Below, piece by piece: positions 38,362-47,752 of a stretch of DNA of 64,000 bases. Position numbers and translations under genes: made by a program. Location of the stretch: positions 2,418,001 through 2,482,000 of the forward strand of contig NZ_CP108394.1 in NCBI RefSeq assembly GCF_041435215.1. The letters run 5' to 3'. The first letter of the stretch is position 1, and each line of letters begins with the position of its first letter. The notes beneath the pieces are model-generated. The model had not been told where the DNA came from. It made no database searches and saw only the letters and a program-made list of their open reading frames with translations. The DNA comes from Streptomyces sp. NBC_01314 (GTDB lineage: Bacteria; Actinomycetota; Actinomycetes; Streptomycetales; Streptomycetaceae).

Positions 38362-39171
38362 ATGTCCCAGCCCGCCAAGTCCTCACGTACATCAGCTGCG
38401 CCCGACGCTCCGGAGAGCGCCGCGGGAAGCCGTGCCGCCGCCCAACGCCTCAAGATGCGCCGGGAACTGGCGGCCGCGGCCATGGAGCTGTTCTCGACCA
38501 AGGGGTACGAGGCGACCACCGTCGACGAGATCGCGGCGGCGGCCGGGGTCGCCCGCCGCACCTTCTTCCGCCACTTCCGCTCCAAGGAAGAGGCGATCTT
38601 CCCGGACCACGACGACACCCTGATCCGCGCGGAGGCGGTGCTCAACGCGGCACCCCAGCACGAGCACCCGCTCGACACGGTGTGCCGCGGCATCAAGGAA
38701 GTCATGAAGATGTACGCGGCCCGGCCGGAGATCTCGGTCGCCCGCTACAAGCTGACCCGTGAGGTCCCCACCCTGCGGGAGGCGGAGATCGCCTCCGTGG
38801 CCCGCTACGAGCGCCTGTTCACCCGTTATCTGCTGGGCCACTTCGACGAGCACGCCCACCACGACGCCGGCAACGACGACCCGCTGCTCGCCGAGGTGGC
38901 CGCGTCGGCGGTCGTCACCGCCCACAACCACGTGCTGCGGCGGTGGCTCAGGTCAGGCGCGCAGGGCGACGTCGAGACGCAGCTCGACCACGCCTTCGCC
39001 ATCGTGCGCAGGACGTTCGGCACGGGCATCGGCGCGGGCCGCACCATGGCACCCGAGCCGGTCGCCGCGACGGCCTCGACCCACGGCGAGGTCCTGGTGA
39101 CGGTCGCCCGCACGGACGCCCCTCTCGACGAGGTCATGCGGACCATCGAAGAGGCACTCCGGGACCGCTGA
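38362..39171 (+). CDS. TetR/AcrR family regulator
   Basis: 269 residues. The HTH is near residues 35-75: RRELAAAAMELFSTKGYEAT, TVDEIAAAAGVARRTFFRHF and RSKEEAIFPDHD. The ligand domain contains SVARYKLTREVPTLREAEIA; the C-terminal 50 residues are poorly structured. It lies between the dehydrogenase gene and ccr, so it is probably the pathway's repressor responding to an acyl-CoA; this is inferred from position only. ATG 38362 has GGGG just upstream; an ATG at 38344 is an alternative. It is followed by an intrinsic terminator. Confidence 0.87.
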   Translation: MSQPAKSSRTSAAPDAPESAAGSRAAAQRLKMRRELAAAAMELFSTKGYEATTVDEIAAAAGVARRTFFRHFRSKEEAIFPDHDDTLIRAEAVLNAAPQHEHPLDTVCRGIKEVMKMYAARPEISVARYKLTREVPTLREAEIASVARYERLFTRYLLGHFDEHAHHDAGNDDPLLAEVAASAVVTAHNHVLRRWLRSGAQGDVETQLDHAFAIVRRTFGTGIGAGRTMAPEPVAATASTHGEVLVTVARTDAPLDEVMRTIEEALRDR

Positions 39172-39213
39172 GACCCCATCCGAACCACCTTTTACTCATC
39201 GGTAACTGTGATG

Positions 39214-39240
39214 ACGGCCACCCCACGGGGTGGCCGTTTT
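39214..39240 (+). terminator. Intrinsic terminator after the TetR gene
   Basis: ACGGCCACCCC (39214-39224) and GGGGTGGCCGT (39227-39237) form a stem followed by TTTT, one of the few U-tract terminators here. It separates the TetR gene from ccr. Confidence 0.85.
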
Positions 39241-39337
39241 GGCACGTCAGAGGCCCTTTTCGACCCTCGCCTGATCGATCATCGCTCACGTGTTACGTAA
39301 AGATTTCACCTGAGCGAAGTTTCTGGCACTCGGTGCC

Positions 39338-39366
39338 TTGCGGGGTGACACGGCGTGCCATACGTT
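39338..39366 (+). promoter_or_regulatory. Probable promoter of the ccr operon
   Basis: TTGCGG (39338-39343), 17-bp spacer, TACGTT (39361-39366). The predicted transcript start near 39373 gives a leader of about 220 nt before the GTG of ccr, long enough for leader-level control. No known riboswitch was recognised in it. Confidence 0.55.
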
Positions 39367-39591
39367 GAAGGAGTCCGGGCGGCCGGCGTGCAGAGAACTC
39401 TCTTACGTCGGCTGTCCCCGCAGACCACGGTCCGCGTGCCCGGACGCCTGCGTCACAGGCACCCTTCCGCGCCACAAAGCGCCGCCGTAGCACCACCTCC
39501 GCCGAACCGACGGCATCACACCCAGCTCAGCACCCGACGTAACCCTCAGCAGCGTCCCTCCCTCAGGACGCTCGTCGCCGGAGGCACCACC

Positions 39592-40929
39592 GTGAAGGAA
39601 ATCCTGGACGCGATCCAGTCGCCGGACTCCACGTCCGCCGACTTCGCCGCTCTGCCGCTCCCCGAGTCGTACCGCGCGATCACCGTGCACAAGGACGAGA
39701 CGGAGATGTTCGCGGGACTCACCACCCGCGACAAGGACCCCCGCAAGTCGATCCACCTCGACGAGGTCCCGCTCCCGGAGCTCGGCCCCGGCGAGGCCCT
39801 GGTGGCCGTCATGGCCTCCTCGGTCAACTACAACTCCGTGTGGACCTCGATCTTCGAGCCGATGTCCACCTTCGGCTTCCTGGAGCGCTACGGAAAGCTC
39901 TCCGAGCTGACCAAGCGCCACGACCTGCCGTACCACATCATCGGCTCCGACCTGGCGGGCGTCGTCCTGCGCACCGGCCCCGGCGTCAACGCCTGGCGGG
40001 CCGGCGACGAGGTCGTCGCGCACTGCCTGAGCGTGGAGCTGGAGTCGTCCGACGGCCACAACGACACGATGCTCGACCCCGAGCAGCGGATCTGGGGCTT
40101 CGAGACCAACTTCGGCGGCCTCGCCGAGATCGCGCTCGTCAAGTCCAACCAGCTGATGCCGAAGCCCGACCACCTCAGCTGGGAGGAGGCCGCCGCCCCG
40201 GGCCTGGTGAACTCCACCGCCTACCGGCAACTGGTCTCCCGCAACGGCGCCGACATGAAGCAGGGCGACAACGTGCTCATCTGGGGCGCCAGCGGCGGCC
40301 TGGGCTCGTACGCCACCCAGTTCGCGCTGGCCGGCGGCGCCAACCCGATCTGTGTCGTCTCCAGCGAGCAGAAGGCCGGCATCTGCCGGGCCATGGGCGC
40401 CGAGGCGATCATCGACCGCACCGCCGAGGACTACAAGTTCTGGAAGGACGAACACCACCAGGACCCGCGCGAGTGGAAGCGCTTCGGCAAGCGCATCCGT
40501 GAACTCACCGGCGGCGAGGACGTCGACATCGTCTTCGAGCACCCGGGCCGCGAGACCTTCGGCGCGTCGGTGTACGTCACCCGCAAGGGCGGCACGATCG
40601 TCACCTGCGCCTCGACGTCGGGCTTCAACCACGAGTACGACAACCGCTATCTGTGGATGTCGCTGAAGCGGATCATCGGCTCGCACTTCGCGAACTATCG
40701 CGAGGCCTGGGAGGCCAACCGCCTCATCGCCAAGGGCAAGATCCACCCGACGCTGTCCAAGGTCTACTCCCTGGAGGAGACCGGGCAGGCCGCGTACGAC
40801 GTGCACCGCAACCTCCACCAGGGCAAGGTCGGCGTCCTCGCGCTGGCCCCCGAGGAGGGCCTCGGCGTGCGCGACCACGAAAAGCGCGCCCGGCACATCG
40901 ACGCCATCAACCGCTTCCGGAACATCTGA
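39592..40929 (+). CDS. ccr: Crotonyl-CoA carboxylase/reductase
   Basis: 445 residues; reductively carboxylates crotonyl-CoA to (2S)-ethylmalonyl-CoA with NADPH and CO2. Medium-chain dehydrogenase fold: VMASSVNYNSVWTSIFEPMS with the Asn of the CO2 pocket, RIWGFETNFGGLAE with the Phe-Glu pair, NADPH loop WGASGGLGSYATQFALAGG, and IIGSHFANYREAWEAN with the His of the pocket. The start is GTG 39592, with GGAGG 7 nt upstream. First gene of a five-gene operon and the defining enzyme of the ethylmalonyl-CoA pathway; also a source of polyketide extender units. Confidence 0.97.
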   Translation: MKEILDAIQSPDSTSADFAALPLPESYRAITVHKDETEMFAGLTTRDKDPRKSIHLDEVPLPELGPGEALVAVMASSVNYNSVWTSIFEPMSTFGFLERYGKLSELTKRHDLPYHIIGSDLAGVVLRTGPGVNAWRAGDEVVAHCLSVELESSDGHNDTMLDPEQRIWGFETNFGGLAEIALVKSNQLMPKPDHLSWEEAAAPGLVNSTAYRQLVSRNGADMKQGDNVLIWGASGGLGSYATQFALAGGANPICVVSSEQKAGICRAMGAEAIIDRTAEDYKFWKDEHHQDPREWKRFGKRIRELTGGEDVDIVFEHPGRETFGASVYVTRKGGTIVTCASTSGFNHEYDNRYLWMSLKRIIGSHFANYREAWEANRLIAKGKIHPTLSKVYSLEETGQAAYDVHRNLHQGKVGVLALAPEEGLGVRDHEKRARHIDAINRFRNI

Positions 40930-40937
40930 GGTCCACG

Positions 40938-43112
40938 ATGAGCGAGCGTCAGCCCGTCGAAGGCAGGCAAGGGCCCGCGGCTGCGTCCGAGGGCGCGCCC
41001 GTGTCGAAAGAGGAGACGAAGGCGAGGGAGCGCGGCGACCGCGGACCGAGGAACGTCGACTCGGGCACCGAGCGCCCTCGGACGCAGCCGCCGAAGGAAA
41101 AGGACCGGCCGTGGCTCATGCGCACGTACGCCGGTCACTCCACGGCCGAGGCGTCCAACGAGCTGTACCGGCGCAACCTCGCCAAGGGGCAGACGGGTCT
41201 GTCGGTCGCGTTCGACCTGCCGACCCAGACCGGCTACGACTCCGACCACATCCTCGCCCGCGGCGAGGTCGGCCGGGTCGGCGTCCCGGTGGCCCATCTC
41301 GGTGACATGCGCAGGCTGTTCCAGGACATCCCCATGGAGCAGATGAACACCTCGATGACCATCAACGCCACCGCCATGTGGCTGCTGGCGCTCTACCAGG
41401 TCGTCGCGGAGGAGCATGGTGCGGACATCACCCAGCTCCAGGGGACGACCCAGAACGACATCGTCAAGGAGTACCTGTCACGGGGCACCCATGTGTTCCC
41501 GCCGGGACCCTCGCTCCGGCTGACGACGGACATGATCGCTTACACGGTCTCGCACATGCCGAAGTGGAACCCGATCAACATCTGCAGCTACCACCTGCAG
41601 GAGGCGGGCGCCACGCCGGTGCAGGAGATCGCGTACGCGATGTCCACGGCGATCGCGGTGCTGGACGCCGTCCGCGACTCGGGGCAGGTCCCGGCCGAGA
41701 AGTTCGGTGACGTCGTCGCCCGTATCTCCTTCTTCGTGAACGCGGGCGTCCGCTTCATCGAGGAGATGTGCAAGATGCGGGCGTTCGGGCGGATCTGGGA
41801 CCGGATCACCCGCGAGCGGTACGGCATCGAGAACCCCAAGCAGCGGCGCTTCCGGTACGGCGTCCAGGTCAACTCCCTGGGTCTGACCGAGGCGCAGCCG
41901 GAGAACAACGTCCAGCGGATCGTCCTGGAGATGCTGGCCGTGACGCTCTCCAAGGACGCGCGGGCCCGGGCGGTCCAGCTGCCGGCCTGGAACGAGGCCC
42001 TCGGGCTGCCCCGGCCGTGGGACCAGCAGTGGTCGCTGCGGATCCAGCAGGTGCTGGCGCACGAGAGCGATCTGCTGGAGTACGAGGACATCTTCGAGGG
42101 CTCGCACGTCATCGAGGCGAAGGTGACCAGCCTCGTCGAGGAGTCGTTCGCCGAGATCGACCGGATCCAGGAGATGGGCGGCGCGATGGCCGCCGTCGAG
42201 TCCGGCTACCTCAAGTCGCAGCTGGTCTCCTCGCACGCCGAGCGCCGGGCGCGGATCGAGTCCGGCCAGGAGAAGATCGTCGGCGTGAACGTCTACGAGT
42301 CGACGGAGCCGAACCCGCTGACCGCCGACCTGGACGCGGCGATCCAGACGGTCGACCCGGCGGTCGAGGCGCGGGTGATCACGTCGCTCCAGAACTGGCG
42401 TGACACCCGCTATCAGCCGCCCTTCAACCACCCGCGCCCGTGCAAGGCGCTGGAGCGGCTGAAGGAGGCCGCGAAGGGCACCGGCAACCTCATGGAGGTC
42501 ACCCTGGAGTGTGCCCGTGCCGGGGTCACGACCGGCGAGTGGGCCGGGGCCCTCCGTGAGGTGTTCGGGGAGTTCCGGGCACCGACCGGTGTGTCGTCGG
42601 CGCCCGTGGCCGTCTCCGCCGAGGAGGGCTCGGCCATGTCGGAGGTCCGCCGCAAGGTGGAGCTGACGGCGAAGGACCTGGGCGTCGGCAAGCTCCGCTT
42701 CCTGGTCGGCAAGCCCGGCCTGGACGGGCACTCCAACGGGGCCGAGCAGATCGCCGTGCGGGCCCGTGACGCGGGCTTCGAGGTCGTCTACCAGGGCATC
42801 CGGCTCACCCCTGAGCAGATCGTGGACGCGGCGATCGCCGAGGACGTGCACGCGGTCGGCCTGTCCATCCTCTCGGGCTCGCACGCCCAGCTGGTGCCGG
42901 ACGTGCTGGAACGGCTGCGCGAGGCAGGCGCCCACGACATCCCGGTGATAGCCGGCGGGATCATCCCGAACGCGGACGCCGCGCAGCTCAGGGCCGCCGG
43001 AGTGGCCGCCGTCTTCACCCCGAAGGACTTCGACATCACCGGGATCATCGGCCGTATCGTCGACGAGATCCGCAAGGCCAACAAGCTCGACCCCCTGGAG
43101 GTCCCCGCATGA
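40938..43112 (+). CDS. ecm: Coenzyme B12-dependent ethylmalonyl-CoA mutase (MeaA-like)
   Basis: 724 residues. The catalytic barrel begins near residue 58 (RPWLMRTYAGHSTAEASNEL, SVAFDLPTQTGYDSDH). The cobalamin domain at about 590-715 has the ligand motif KPGLDGHSNGAEQIA (DxHxxG), GLSILSGSHAQLVPDVLE and VIAGGIIPNADAAQL. The first 55 residues are a disordered charged extension. The fused single-chain form and the place after ccr indicate conversion of (2R)-ethylmalonyl-CoA to methylsuccinyl-CoA rather than methylmalonyl-CoA. It starts 8 nt after ccr, with GAGGTCC upstream. Confidence 0.93.
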   Translation: MSERQPVEGRQGPAAASEGAPVSKEETKARERGDRGPRNVDSGTERPRTQPPKEKDRPWLMRTYAGHSTAEASNELYRRNLAKGQTGLSVAFDLPTQTGYDSDHILARGEVGRVGVPVAHLGDMRRLFQDIPMEQMNTSMTINATAMWLLALYQVVAEEHGADITQLQGTTQNDIVKEYLSRGTHVFPPGPSLRLTTDMIAYTVSHMPKWNPINICSYHLQEAGATPVQEIAYAMSTAIAVLDAVRDSGQVPAEKFGDVVARISFFVNAGVRFIEEMCKMRAFGRIWDRITRERYGIENPKQRRFRYGVQVNSLGLTEAQPENNVQRIVLEMLAVTLSKDARARAVQLPAWNEALGLPRPWDQQWSLRIQQVLAHESDLLEYEDIFEGSHVIEAKVTSLVEESFAEIDRIQEMGGAMAAVESGYLKSQLVSSHAERRARIESGQEKIVGVNVYESTEPNPLTADLDAAIQTVDPAVEARVITSLQNWRDTRYQPPFNHPRPCKALERLKEAAKGTGNLMEVTLECARAGVTTGEWAGALREVFGEFRAPTGVSSAPVAVSAEEGSAMSEVRRKVELTAKDLGVGKLRFLVGKPGLDGHSNGAEQIAVRARDAGFEVVYQGIRLTPEQIVDAAIAEDVHAVGLSILSGSHAQLVPDVLERLREAGAHDIPVIAGGIIPNADAAQLRAAGVAAVFTPKDFDITGIIGRIVDEIRKANKLDPLEVPA

Positions 43113-44068
43113 CCGTCAACCGTCTGCGTCCGCGCCGCTCGTGTCTCGCGGTCCCCGGAAGCAACCCCCGCTTCCTGGAGAAGGCGCAGGGCCTCCCGGC
43201 GGACCAGGTCTTCCTCGACCTGGAGGACGCCTGCGCCCCCCTCGCCAAGCCCGAGGCGCGGCACACCATCGTCAAGTTCCTCAACGAGGGCGACTGGACC
43301 GGCAAGACGCGGGTCGTGCGGGTCAACGACTGGACGACGGAGTGGACGTACCGCGATGTCGTCACCGTCGTCGAGGGTGCCGGTCAGAACCTCGACTGCA
43401 TCATGCTGCCGAAGGTGCAGACCGCCCAGCAGGTCGTCGCCCTCGACCTCCTGCTGACGCAGATCGAGAAGACGATGGGCTTCGAGGTCGGCAAGATCGG
43501 CATCGAGGCGCAGATCGAGAACGCTCAGGGCCTCAACAACGTCAACGAGATCGCGACGGCGTCCCAGCGCGTCGAGACGATCATCTTCGGCCCGGCCGAC
43601 TTCATGGCGTCGATCAACATGAAGTCGCTGGTCGTGGGCGAGCAGCCGCCCGGCTACCCGGCGGACGCCTACCACTACATCCTGATGAAGATCCTGATGG
43701 CCGCCCGCGCCAACGACCTCCAGGCGATCGACGGCCCCTACCTGCAGATCCGCAACGTCGACGGCTACCGCGAGGTCGCGCAGCGCGCCGCCGCGCTGGG
43801 CTTCGACGGCAAATGGGTGCTGCACCCGGGTCAGGTCGAGGCGTCCAACGAGATCTTCTCGCCCTCGCAGGAGGATTTCGACCACGCCGAGCTGATCCTG
43901 GACGCGTACGACTACTGCACGTCCGAGGCGGGCGGCAAGAAGGGCTCGGCGATGCTCGGCGACGAGATGATCGACGAGGCCAGCCGCAAGATGGCCCTGG
44001 TCATCTCCGGCAAGGGGCGGGCGGCGGGAATGGCCCGCACGTCGAAGTTCGAGATCCCGGAGGGCTGA
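43109..44068 (+). CDS. mcl: HpcH/HpaI-type beta-methylmalyl-CoA / malyl-CoA lyase
   Basis: 319 residues, CitE-like barrel: RRSCLAVPGSNPRFLEKAQG, metal region VFLDLEDACAPLAKPEAR, IGIEAQIENAQGLNNVNEIA with the catalytic/metal Glu, ETIIFGPADFMASINM with Asp. Splits beta-methylmalyl-CoA into glyoxylate and propionyl-CoA. ATG overlaps the mutase stop as ATGA. The assignment rests on fold plus operon context. Confidence 0.9.
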   Translation: MTVNRLRPRRSCLAVPGSNPRFLEKAQGLPADQVFLDLEDACAPLAKPEARHTIVKFLNEGDWTGKTRVVRVNDWTTEWTYRDVVTVVEGAGQNLDCIMLPKVQTAQQVVALDLLLTQIEKTMGFEVGKIGIEAQIENAQGLNNVNEIATASQRVETIIFGPADFMASINMKSLVVGEQPPGYPADAYHYILMKILMAARANDLQAIDGPYLQIRNVDGYREVAQRAAALGFDGKWVLHPGQVEASNEIFSPSQEDFDHAELILDAYDYCTSEAGGKKGSAMLGDEMIDEASRKMALVISGKGRAAGMARTSKFEIPEG

Positions 44069-44073
44069 GCGCA

Positions 44074-44643
44074 ATGCAGTTCGGACGCACCTACGAGGAG
44101 TTCGAGATCGGGGCGGTGTACAAGCACTGGCCAGGCAAGACGGTCACCGAGTACGACGACCACCTGTTCTGTCTCCTCACCATGAACCACCACCCCCTCC
44201 ACATGGACAGCAACTACGCCGAGAAGACGACCGACTTCGGCAAGAACGTCGTGGTCGGGAACTACATCTACTCGCTGCTGCTGGGCATGTCCGTCCCGGA
44301 CGTCTCCGGCAAGGCGATCGCCAACCTGGAGATCGAGTCGCTGAAGCACGTGGCGCCGACCTTCCACGGCGACACGATCTACGGCGAGACGACCGTGCTC
44401 GACAAGTGGCCGTCGAAGTCGAAGAACGACCGCGGCATCGTCCACGTCGAGACCAAGGGCTACAAGCAGGACGGCACGCTGGTGTGTGTGTTCCGCCGCA
44501 AGGTCATGGTGCCGACCGAGACGTACATCAAGGAGCGCGGCGGCGAGCAGCCGGGCCGCCCGCCCGTCTCCCACCACCACCCTCAACCGACGTCCCTGCG
44601 GGACGGCACCTCTCGTTCCGAGCCGAAGGCACAGGAGAAGTAG
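44074..44643 (+). CDS. mch: MaoC-family hydratase, probable mesaconyl-CoA hydratase
   Basis: 189 residues, single hotdog domain with the hydratase motif MNHHPLHMDSNYAEKTTDFG (catalytic Asp/His pair) and the core NYIYSLLLGMSVPDVSGKAI. A C-terminal tail of about 35 residues is low complexity with HHHPQPTS. ATG 44074 has GGAGG upstream, 5 nt past the lyase stop. It would hydrate mesaconyl-CoA to beta-methylmalyl-CoA. The single-domain form differs from the longer proteobacterial enzyme. Confidence 0.87.
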   Translation: MQFGRTYEEFEIGAVYKHWPGKTVTEYDDHLFCLLTMNHHPLHMDSNYAEKTTDFGKNVVVGNYIYSLLLGMSVPDVSGKAIANLEIESLKHVAPTFHGDTIYGETTVLDKWPSKSKNDRGIVHVETKGYKQDGTLVCVFRRKVMVPTETYIKERGGEQPGRPPVSHHHPQPTSLRDGTSRSEPKAQEK

Positions 44644-44645
44644 CC

Positions 44646-45851
44646 ATGGCGCGACTCGCCCAGACCGCTGGTCTGACCGACATCCAGCAGGAGATCCTGT
44701 CCACCGTCCGCGACTTCGTGGACAAGGAGATCATCCCGGTCGCGACCGAGCTGGAACACCGCGACGAGTACCCGCAGGCGATCGTCGACGGGCTGAAGGA
44801 ACTGGGCCTGTTCGGCCTGATGATCCCCGAGGAGTACGGCGGTCTGGGCGAGTCCCTCCTCACGTACGCGCTGTGCGTGGAGGAGATCGCCCGGGGCTGG
44901 ATGTCCGTGTCCGGGATCATCAACACGCACTTCATCGTGGCGTACATGCTGAAGCAGCACGGCACGCAGGAGCAGAAGGACCACTTCCTGCCGAGGATGG
45001 CGGCCGGTGACGTCCGGGGTGCCTTCTCGATGTCGGAGCCGGGGCTCGGTTCCGACGTGTCGGCGATCACGTCCAAGGCGGTCAAGGACGGCGACGACTA
45101 CGTCCTGAACGGTCAGAAGATGTGGCTGACGAACGGTGGGACGTCAACACTCGTCGCCGTGCTCGTCCGAAGTGACGAAGGACACCCCGAGGGTACGGCC
45201 CCGCACAAGTCGATGACGACCTTCCTCGTCGAGAAGGAACCCGGTTTCGGAGAGGTCCGCCCCGGCCTCACCATTCCCGGGAAGATCGACAAGATGGGCT
45301 ACAAGGGCGTCGACACGACCGAGCTCATCATGGACGACCTGCGCATTCCGGCCAATCGCGTGCTCGGCGGCGCCACCGGCCGAGGGTTTTACCAAATGAT
45401 GGACGGCGTCGAGGTGGGCCGGGTCAATGTGGCCGCACGTGGCTGCGGAGTCGCTCAGCGTGCGTTCGAACTCGGTGTCTCGTACGCCCAGCAGCGCCAC
45501 ACCTTCGGAAAACCGATCGCCCAGCACCAGGCGATCCAGTTCAAGCTGGCCGAGATGGCTACCAAGGTCGAGGCCGCCCATGCGATGATGGTGAACGCAG
45601 CTCGCAAAAAGGACTCGGGTGAACGAAACGACCTCGAAGCAGGGATGGCGAAGTACCTCGCCTCCGAATACTGCAAAGAGGTCGTCGAGGACGCTTTCCG
45701 GATCCACGGCGGTTACGGCTTCTCCAAGGAGTACGAGATCGAGCGCCTCTACCGTGAGGCACCGATGCTGCTGATCGGTGAAGGTACCGCCGAAATCCAG
45801 AAAATGATCATTGGTCGTCGGCTGCTCGAGGAGTATCGGTTCCAGGGCTAG
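44646..45851 (+). CDS. mcd: Acyl-CoA dehydrogenase, probable methylsuccinyl-CoA dehydrogenase
   Basis: 401 residues, FAD-dependent: FSMSEPGLGSDVSAI (FAD site), YVLNGQKMWLTNGG, RHTFGKPIAQHQAIQFKLAE, and the catalytic-base block LLIGEGTAEIQKMIIGRRLL. Oxidises methylsuccinyl-CoA to mesaconyl-CoA, by operon context. It starts two bases after the hydratase stop, with CAGGAGAAG upstream. It lacks the long N-terminal extension of proteobacterial methylsuccinyl-CoA dehydrogenases. Last gene of the ccr operon; a hairpin follows. Confidence 0.9.
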   Translation: MARLAQTAGLTDIQQEILSTVRDFVDKEIIPVATELEHRDEYPQAIVDGLKELGLFGLMIPEEYGGLGESLLTYALCVEEIARGWMSVSGIINTHFIVAYMLKQHGTQEQKDHFLPRMAAGDVRGAFSMSEPGLGSDVSAITSKAVKDGDDYVLNGQKMWLTNGGTSTLVAVLVRSDEGHPEGTAPHKSMTTFLVEKEPGFGEVRPGLTIPGKIDKMGYKGVDTTELIMDDLRIPANRVLGGATGRGFYQMMDGVEVGRVNVAARGCGVAQRAFELGVSYAQQRHTFGKPIAQHQAIQFKLAEMATKVEAAHAMMVNAARKKDSGERNDLEAGMAKYLASEYCKEVVEDAFRIHGGYGFSKEYEIERLYREAPMLLIGEGTAEIQKMIIGRRLLEEYRFQG

Positions 45852-45884
45852 TCAAGGGCTGATCGAGGGTCGGTTGCCTGTTCA

Positions 45885-45917
45885 GGGGTGTTTTCTTCGA
45901 GAAGAAGATCACACCCC
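45885..45917 (+). terminator. Terminator of the ccr operon
   Basis: GGGGTGT (45885-45891) and ACACCCC (45911-45917) enclose an inner TTCTTC/GAAGAA pair, giving a two-part hairpin 34 nt after the mcd stop. Confidence 0.75.
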
Positions 45918-46042
45918 GTCAGCAGTCTTCGGCCGTCGACTCGACTTCCTGGCTTGCCCAGTTGCGGTCTGCGACCGGTACGATCCCGGGAAAGCCGCCG
46001 TCCCCAGTCACCGCGCGGCATCATCCGCTACGAAGGTCATCC

Positions 46043-46690
46043 ATGCCCCACAGCCAAACCTCTGCACCACGCGGCCGGGTCCGCCTCGCGCGCGGAGCAT
46101 CGCCGTGGCTTCTCCCGACCGTTGCCACCGCAGCACTCAGCCTCGCCCGTTCGCGCCGCTCCGGTGCCGCTCGGGCCGTGGCCGTACCCGCCACCGCGCT
46201 GGCGGCGGGCATGCTGTGGTTCTTCCGCGACCCCGAGCGTGAGATCGCCCAGGGCCGGGTCATCTCGCCCGCCGACGGAGTGGTGCAGAGCATCATGCCG
46301 TGGAAGGACGGCCGCACCCGCGTCGCGATCTTCATGAGCCCGCTCAACGTCCACGTCAACCGCGCGCCGCTGTCCGGCACGGTGACGTCGGTCGAGCACA
46401 TCCCGGGCGGGTTCGTACCGGCGTTCAACAAGGAGAGCGAGAACAACGAGCGCGTCGTCTGGCACTTCGACACCGAACTCGGTGACATCGAGATGATCCA
46501 GATCGCCGGCGCCGTGGCTCGCCGCATCGTCCCGTACATCCCCGAGGGCACGAAGGTCGAGCAGGGTGACCGGATCGGACTCATCCGCTTCGGCTCGCGG
46601 GTCGACATCTACCTGCCCGAGGGCGTGGAGATCGACGTCGAGGTGGGTCAGAAGACCGTGGCTGGGGTGACTCGCATTGACCGTGACTGA
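46043..46690 (+). CDS. psd: Phosphatidylserine decarboxylase (short, class II)
   Basis: 215 residues. Makes phosphatidylethanolamine at the membrane. WFFRDPEREIAQGRVISPAD, KDGRTRVAIFMSPLNVHVNR and NNERVVWHFDTELGDIEMIQ are family blocks. The self-cleaving site that forms the pyruvoyl group is LIRFGSRVDIYLP (Gly-Ser). One hydrophobic N-terminal segment (VPATALAAGMLWFF) anchors it. ATG 46043 has GAAGGTC upstream. The 3' end overlaps pssA. Confidence 0.93.
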   Translation: MPHSQTSAPRGRVRLARGASPWLLPTVATAALSLARSRRSGAARAVAVPATALAAGMLWFFRDPEREIAQGRVISPADGVVQSIMPWKDGRTRVAIFMSPLNVHVNRAPLSGTVTSVEHIPGGFVPAFNKESENNERVVWHFDTELGDIEMIQIAGAVARRIVPYIPEGTKVEQGDRIGLIRFGSRVDIYLPEGVEIDVEVGQKTVAGVTRIDRD

Positions 46691-47549
46691 TCCGGAAACC
46701 CAGCCCGGCCAGACCGGGACGGGCTGGGTGCCCGAGGTCGACGAGGTGGAGCACGACGCGGAGGAGATGCCGCTGTCGCTCCGCCTGTCGATAGCGGACA
46801 CCCTCACCCTGGGCAACGCCACGTGCGGCTTCATGGCGGTGTACTTCACCACCACGGGCATCCTGATCCCGCACCTCACCGGCAGCCAGGAGTCGGGCAT
46901 GGCCCGCCACAGCGCGGCCACGGCCGTGATCCTGATGCTGTGCGCGGCGATCTTCGACCTGTTCGACGGGCTGGTGGCGCGCAAGCTCCGCTCCTCGCCG
47001 ATGGGCGCGGAGCTGGACAACCTCTCCGACCTGATCAGCTTCGGCCTGGCACCGGCGTACTTCGTCCTCGTCTACGGCATGGTCGCGGACGACGCGCACC
47101 AGCGGGTGGCGGCGGTGGGCGCGATCGTCGTCCTGCTGGCCGTGGTGCTGAGACTCGCCAGATTCTCCTGCGTGACGGTCAAGGACGGCACCTTCCAGGG
47201 CATGCCGTCGCCGTTCGGCGCGCTGACCGTCGTGTCGATCGTCCTCCTGGAGCTGCCCTTCGTGGCGACCCTCCTGGCGATCATCGGCACGGCGTGGCTG
47301 ATGGTGAGCCGGGTCGAGTACCCGAAGCCGCGGGGCCCCCTCGCGGTGGCGATGCTCTCCTGGATCGTCCTCTCCATGGGGCTGCTGATGGCCTGGGCCT
47401 TCGACGCCCCCGGCGGCCAGCTCCTCCTCCAGACCGGCTGCGCCCTGCAGCTCGTCATGGGCGCGGTGATCCCGCTGTTCGCCACGGCGCGACGGGTGAA
47501 CAACTTCCGCGGCAACCGCCGTGAGGCGCGTGCCGCGCAGCTGCCCTGA
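46677..47549 (+). CDS. pssA: CDP-diacylglycerol-serine O-phosphatidyltransferase
   Basis: 290 residues with 6-8 membrane helices. The CDP-alcohol phosphotransferase motif D-x2-DG-x2-AR-x8-G-x3-D-x3-D is seen as DLFDGLVARKLRSSPMG followed by AELDNLSD. It supplies phosphatidylserine to the decarboxylase encoded immediately upstream. The start is TTG 46677 with GGGGTGA 6 nt upstream, or GTG 46683; either overlaps the end of psd, so the pair is coupled. A terminator follows. Confidence 0.93.
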   Translation: MTVTDPETQPGQTGTGWVPEVDEVEHDAEEMPLSLRLSIADTLTLGNATCGFMAVYFTTTGILIPHLTGSQESGMARHSAATAVILMLCAAIFDLFDGLVARKLRSSPMGAELDNLSDLISFGLAPAYFVLVYGMVADDAHQRVAAVGAIVVLLAVVLRLARFSCVTVKDGTFQGMPSPFGALTVVSIVLLELPFVATLLAIIGTAWLMVSRVEYPKPRGPLAVAMLSWIVLSMGLLMAWAFDAPGGQLLLQTGCALQLVMGAVIPLFATARRVNNFRGNRREARAAQLP

Positions 47550-47565
47550 CCTTCGTTCCAGCACT

Positions 47566-47607
47566 GACAGGTGTGGCCCGAGCCTTCCCGGCCCGGGCCA
47601 CACCTGT
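47566..47607 (+). terminator. Terminator after pssA
   Basis: CAGGTGTGGCCCG (47566-47578) pairs with CGGGCCACACCTG (47592-47604), followed by TTT, 17 nt after the stop. Confidence 0.85.
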
Positions 47608-47752
47608 TTCGCGTTCAAGGGCGCCCGCGATGCGGCCCTTGAGGGGTCAACTACCTCGTGTGGGCGCCGAGTTGCTGAGGGTGAGGAAGGGGAGCACGGT
47701 GGAAGAGGGGGACTTCACCTCACTTGTTCCACTCCATGGTCAGGAGATGGGC

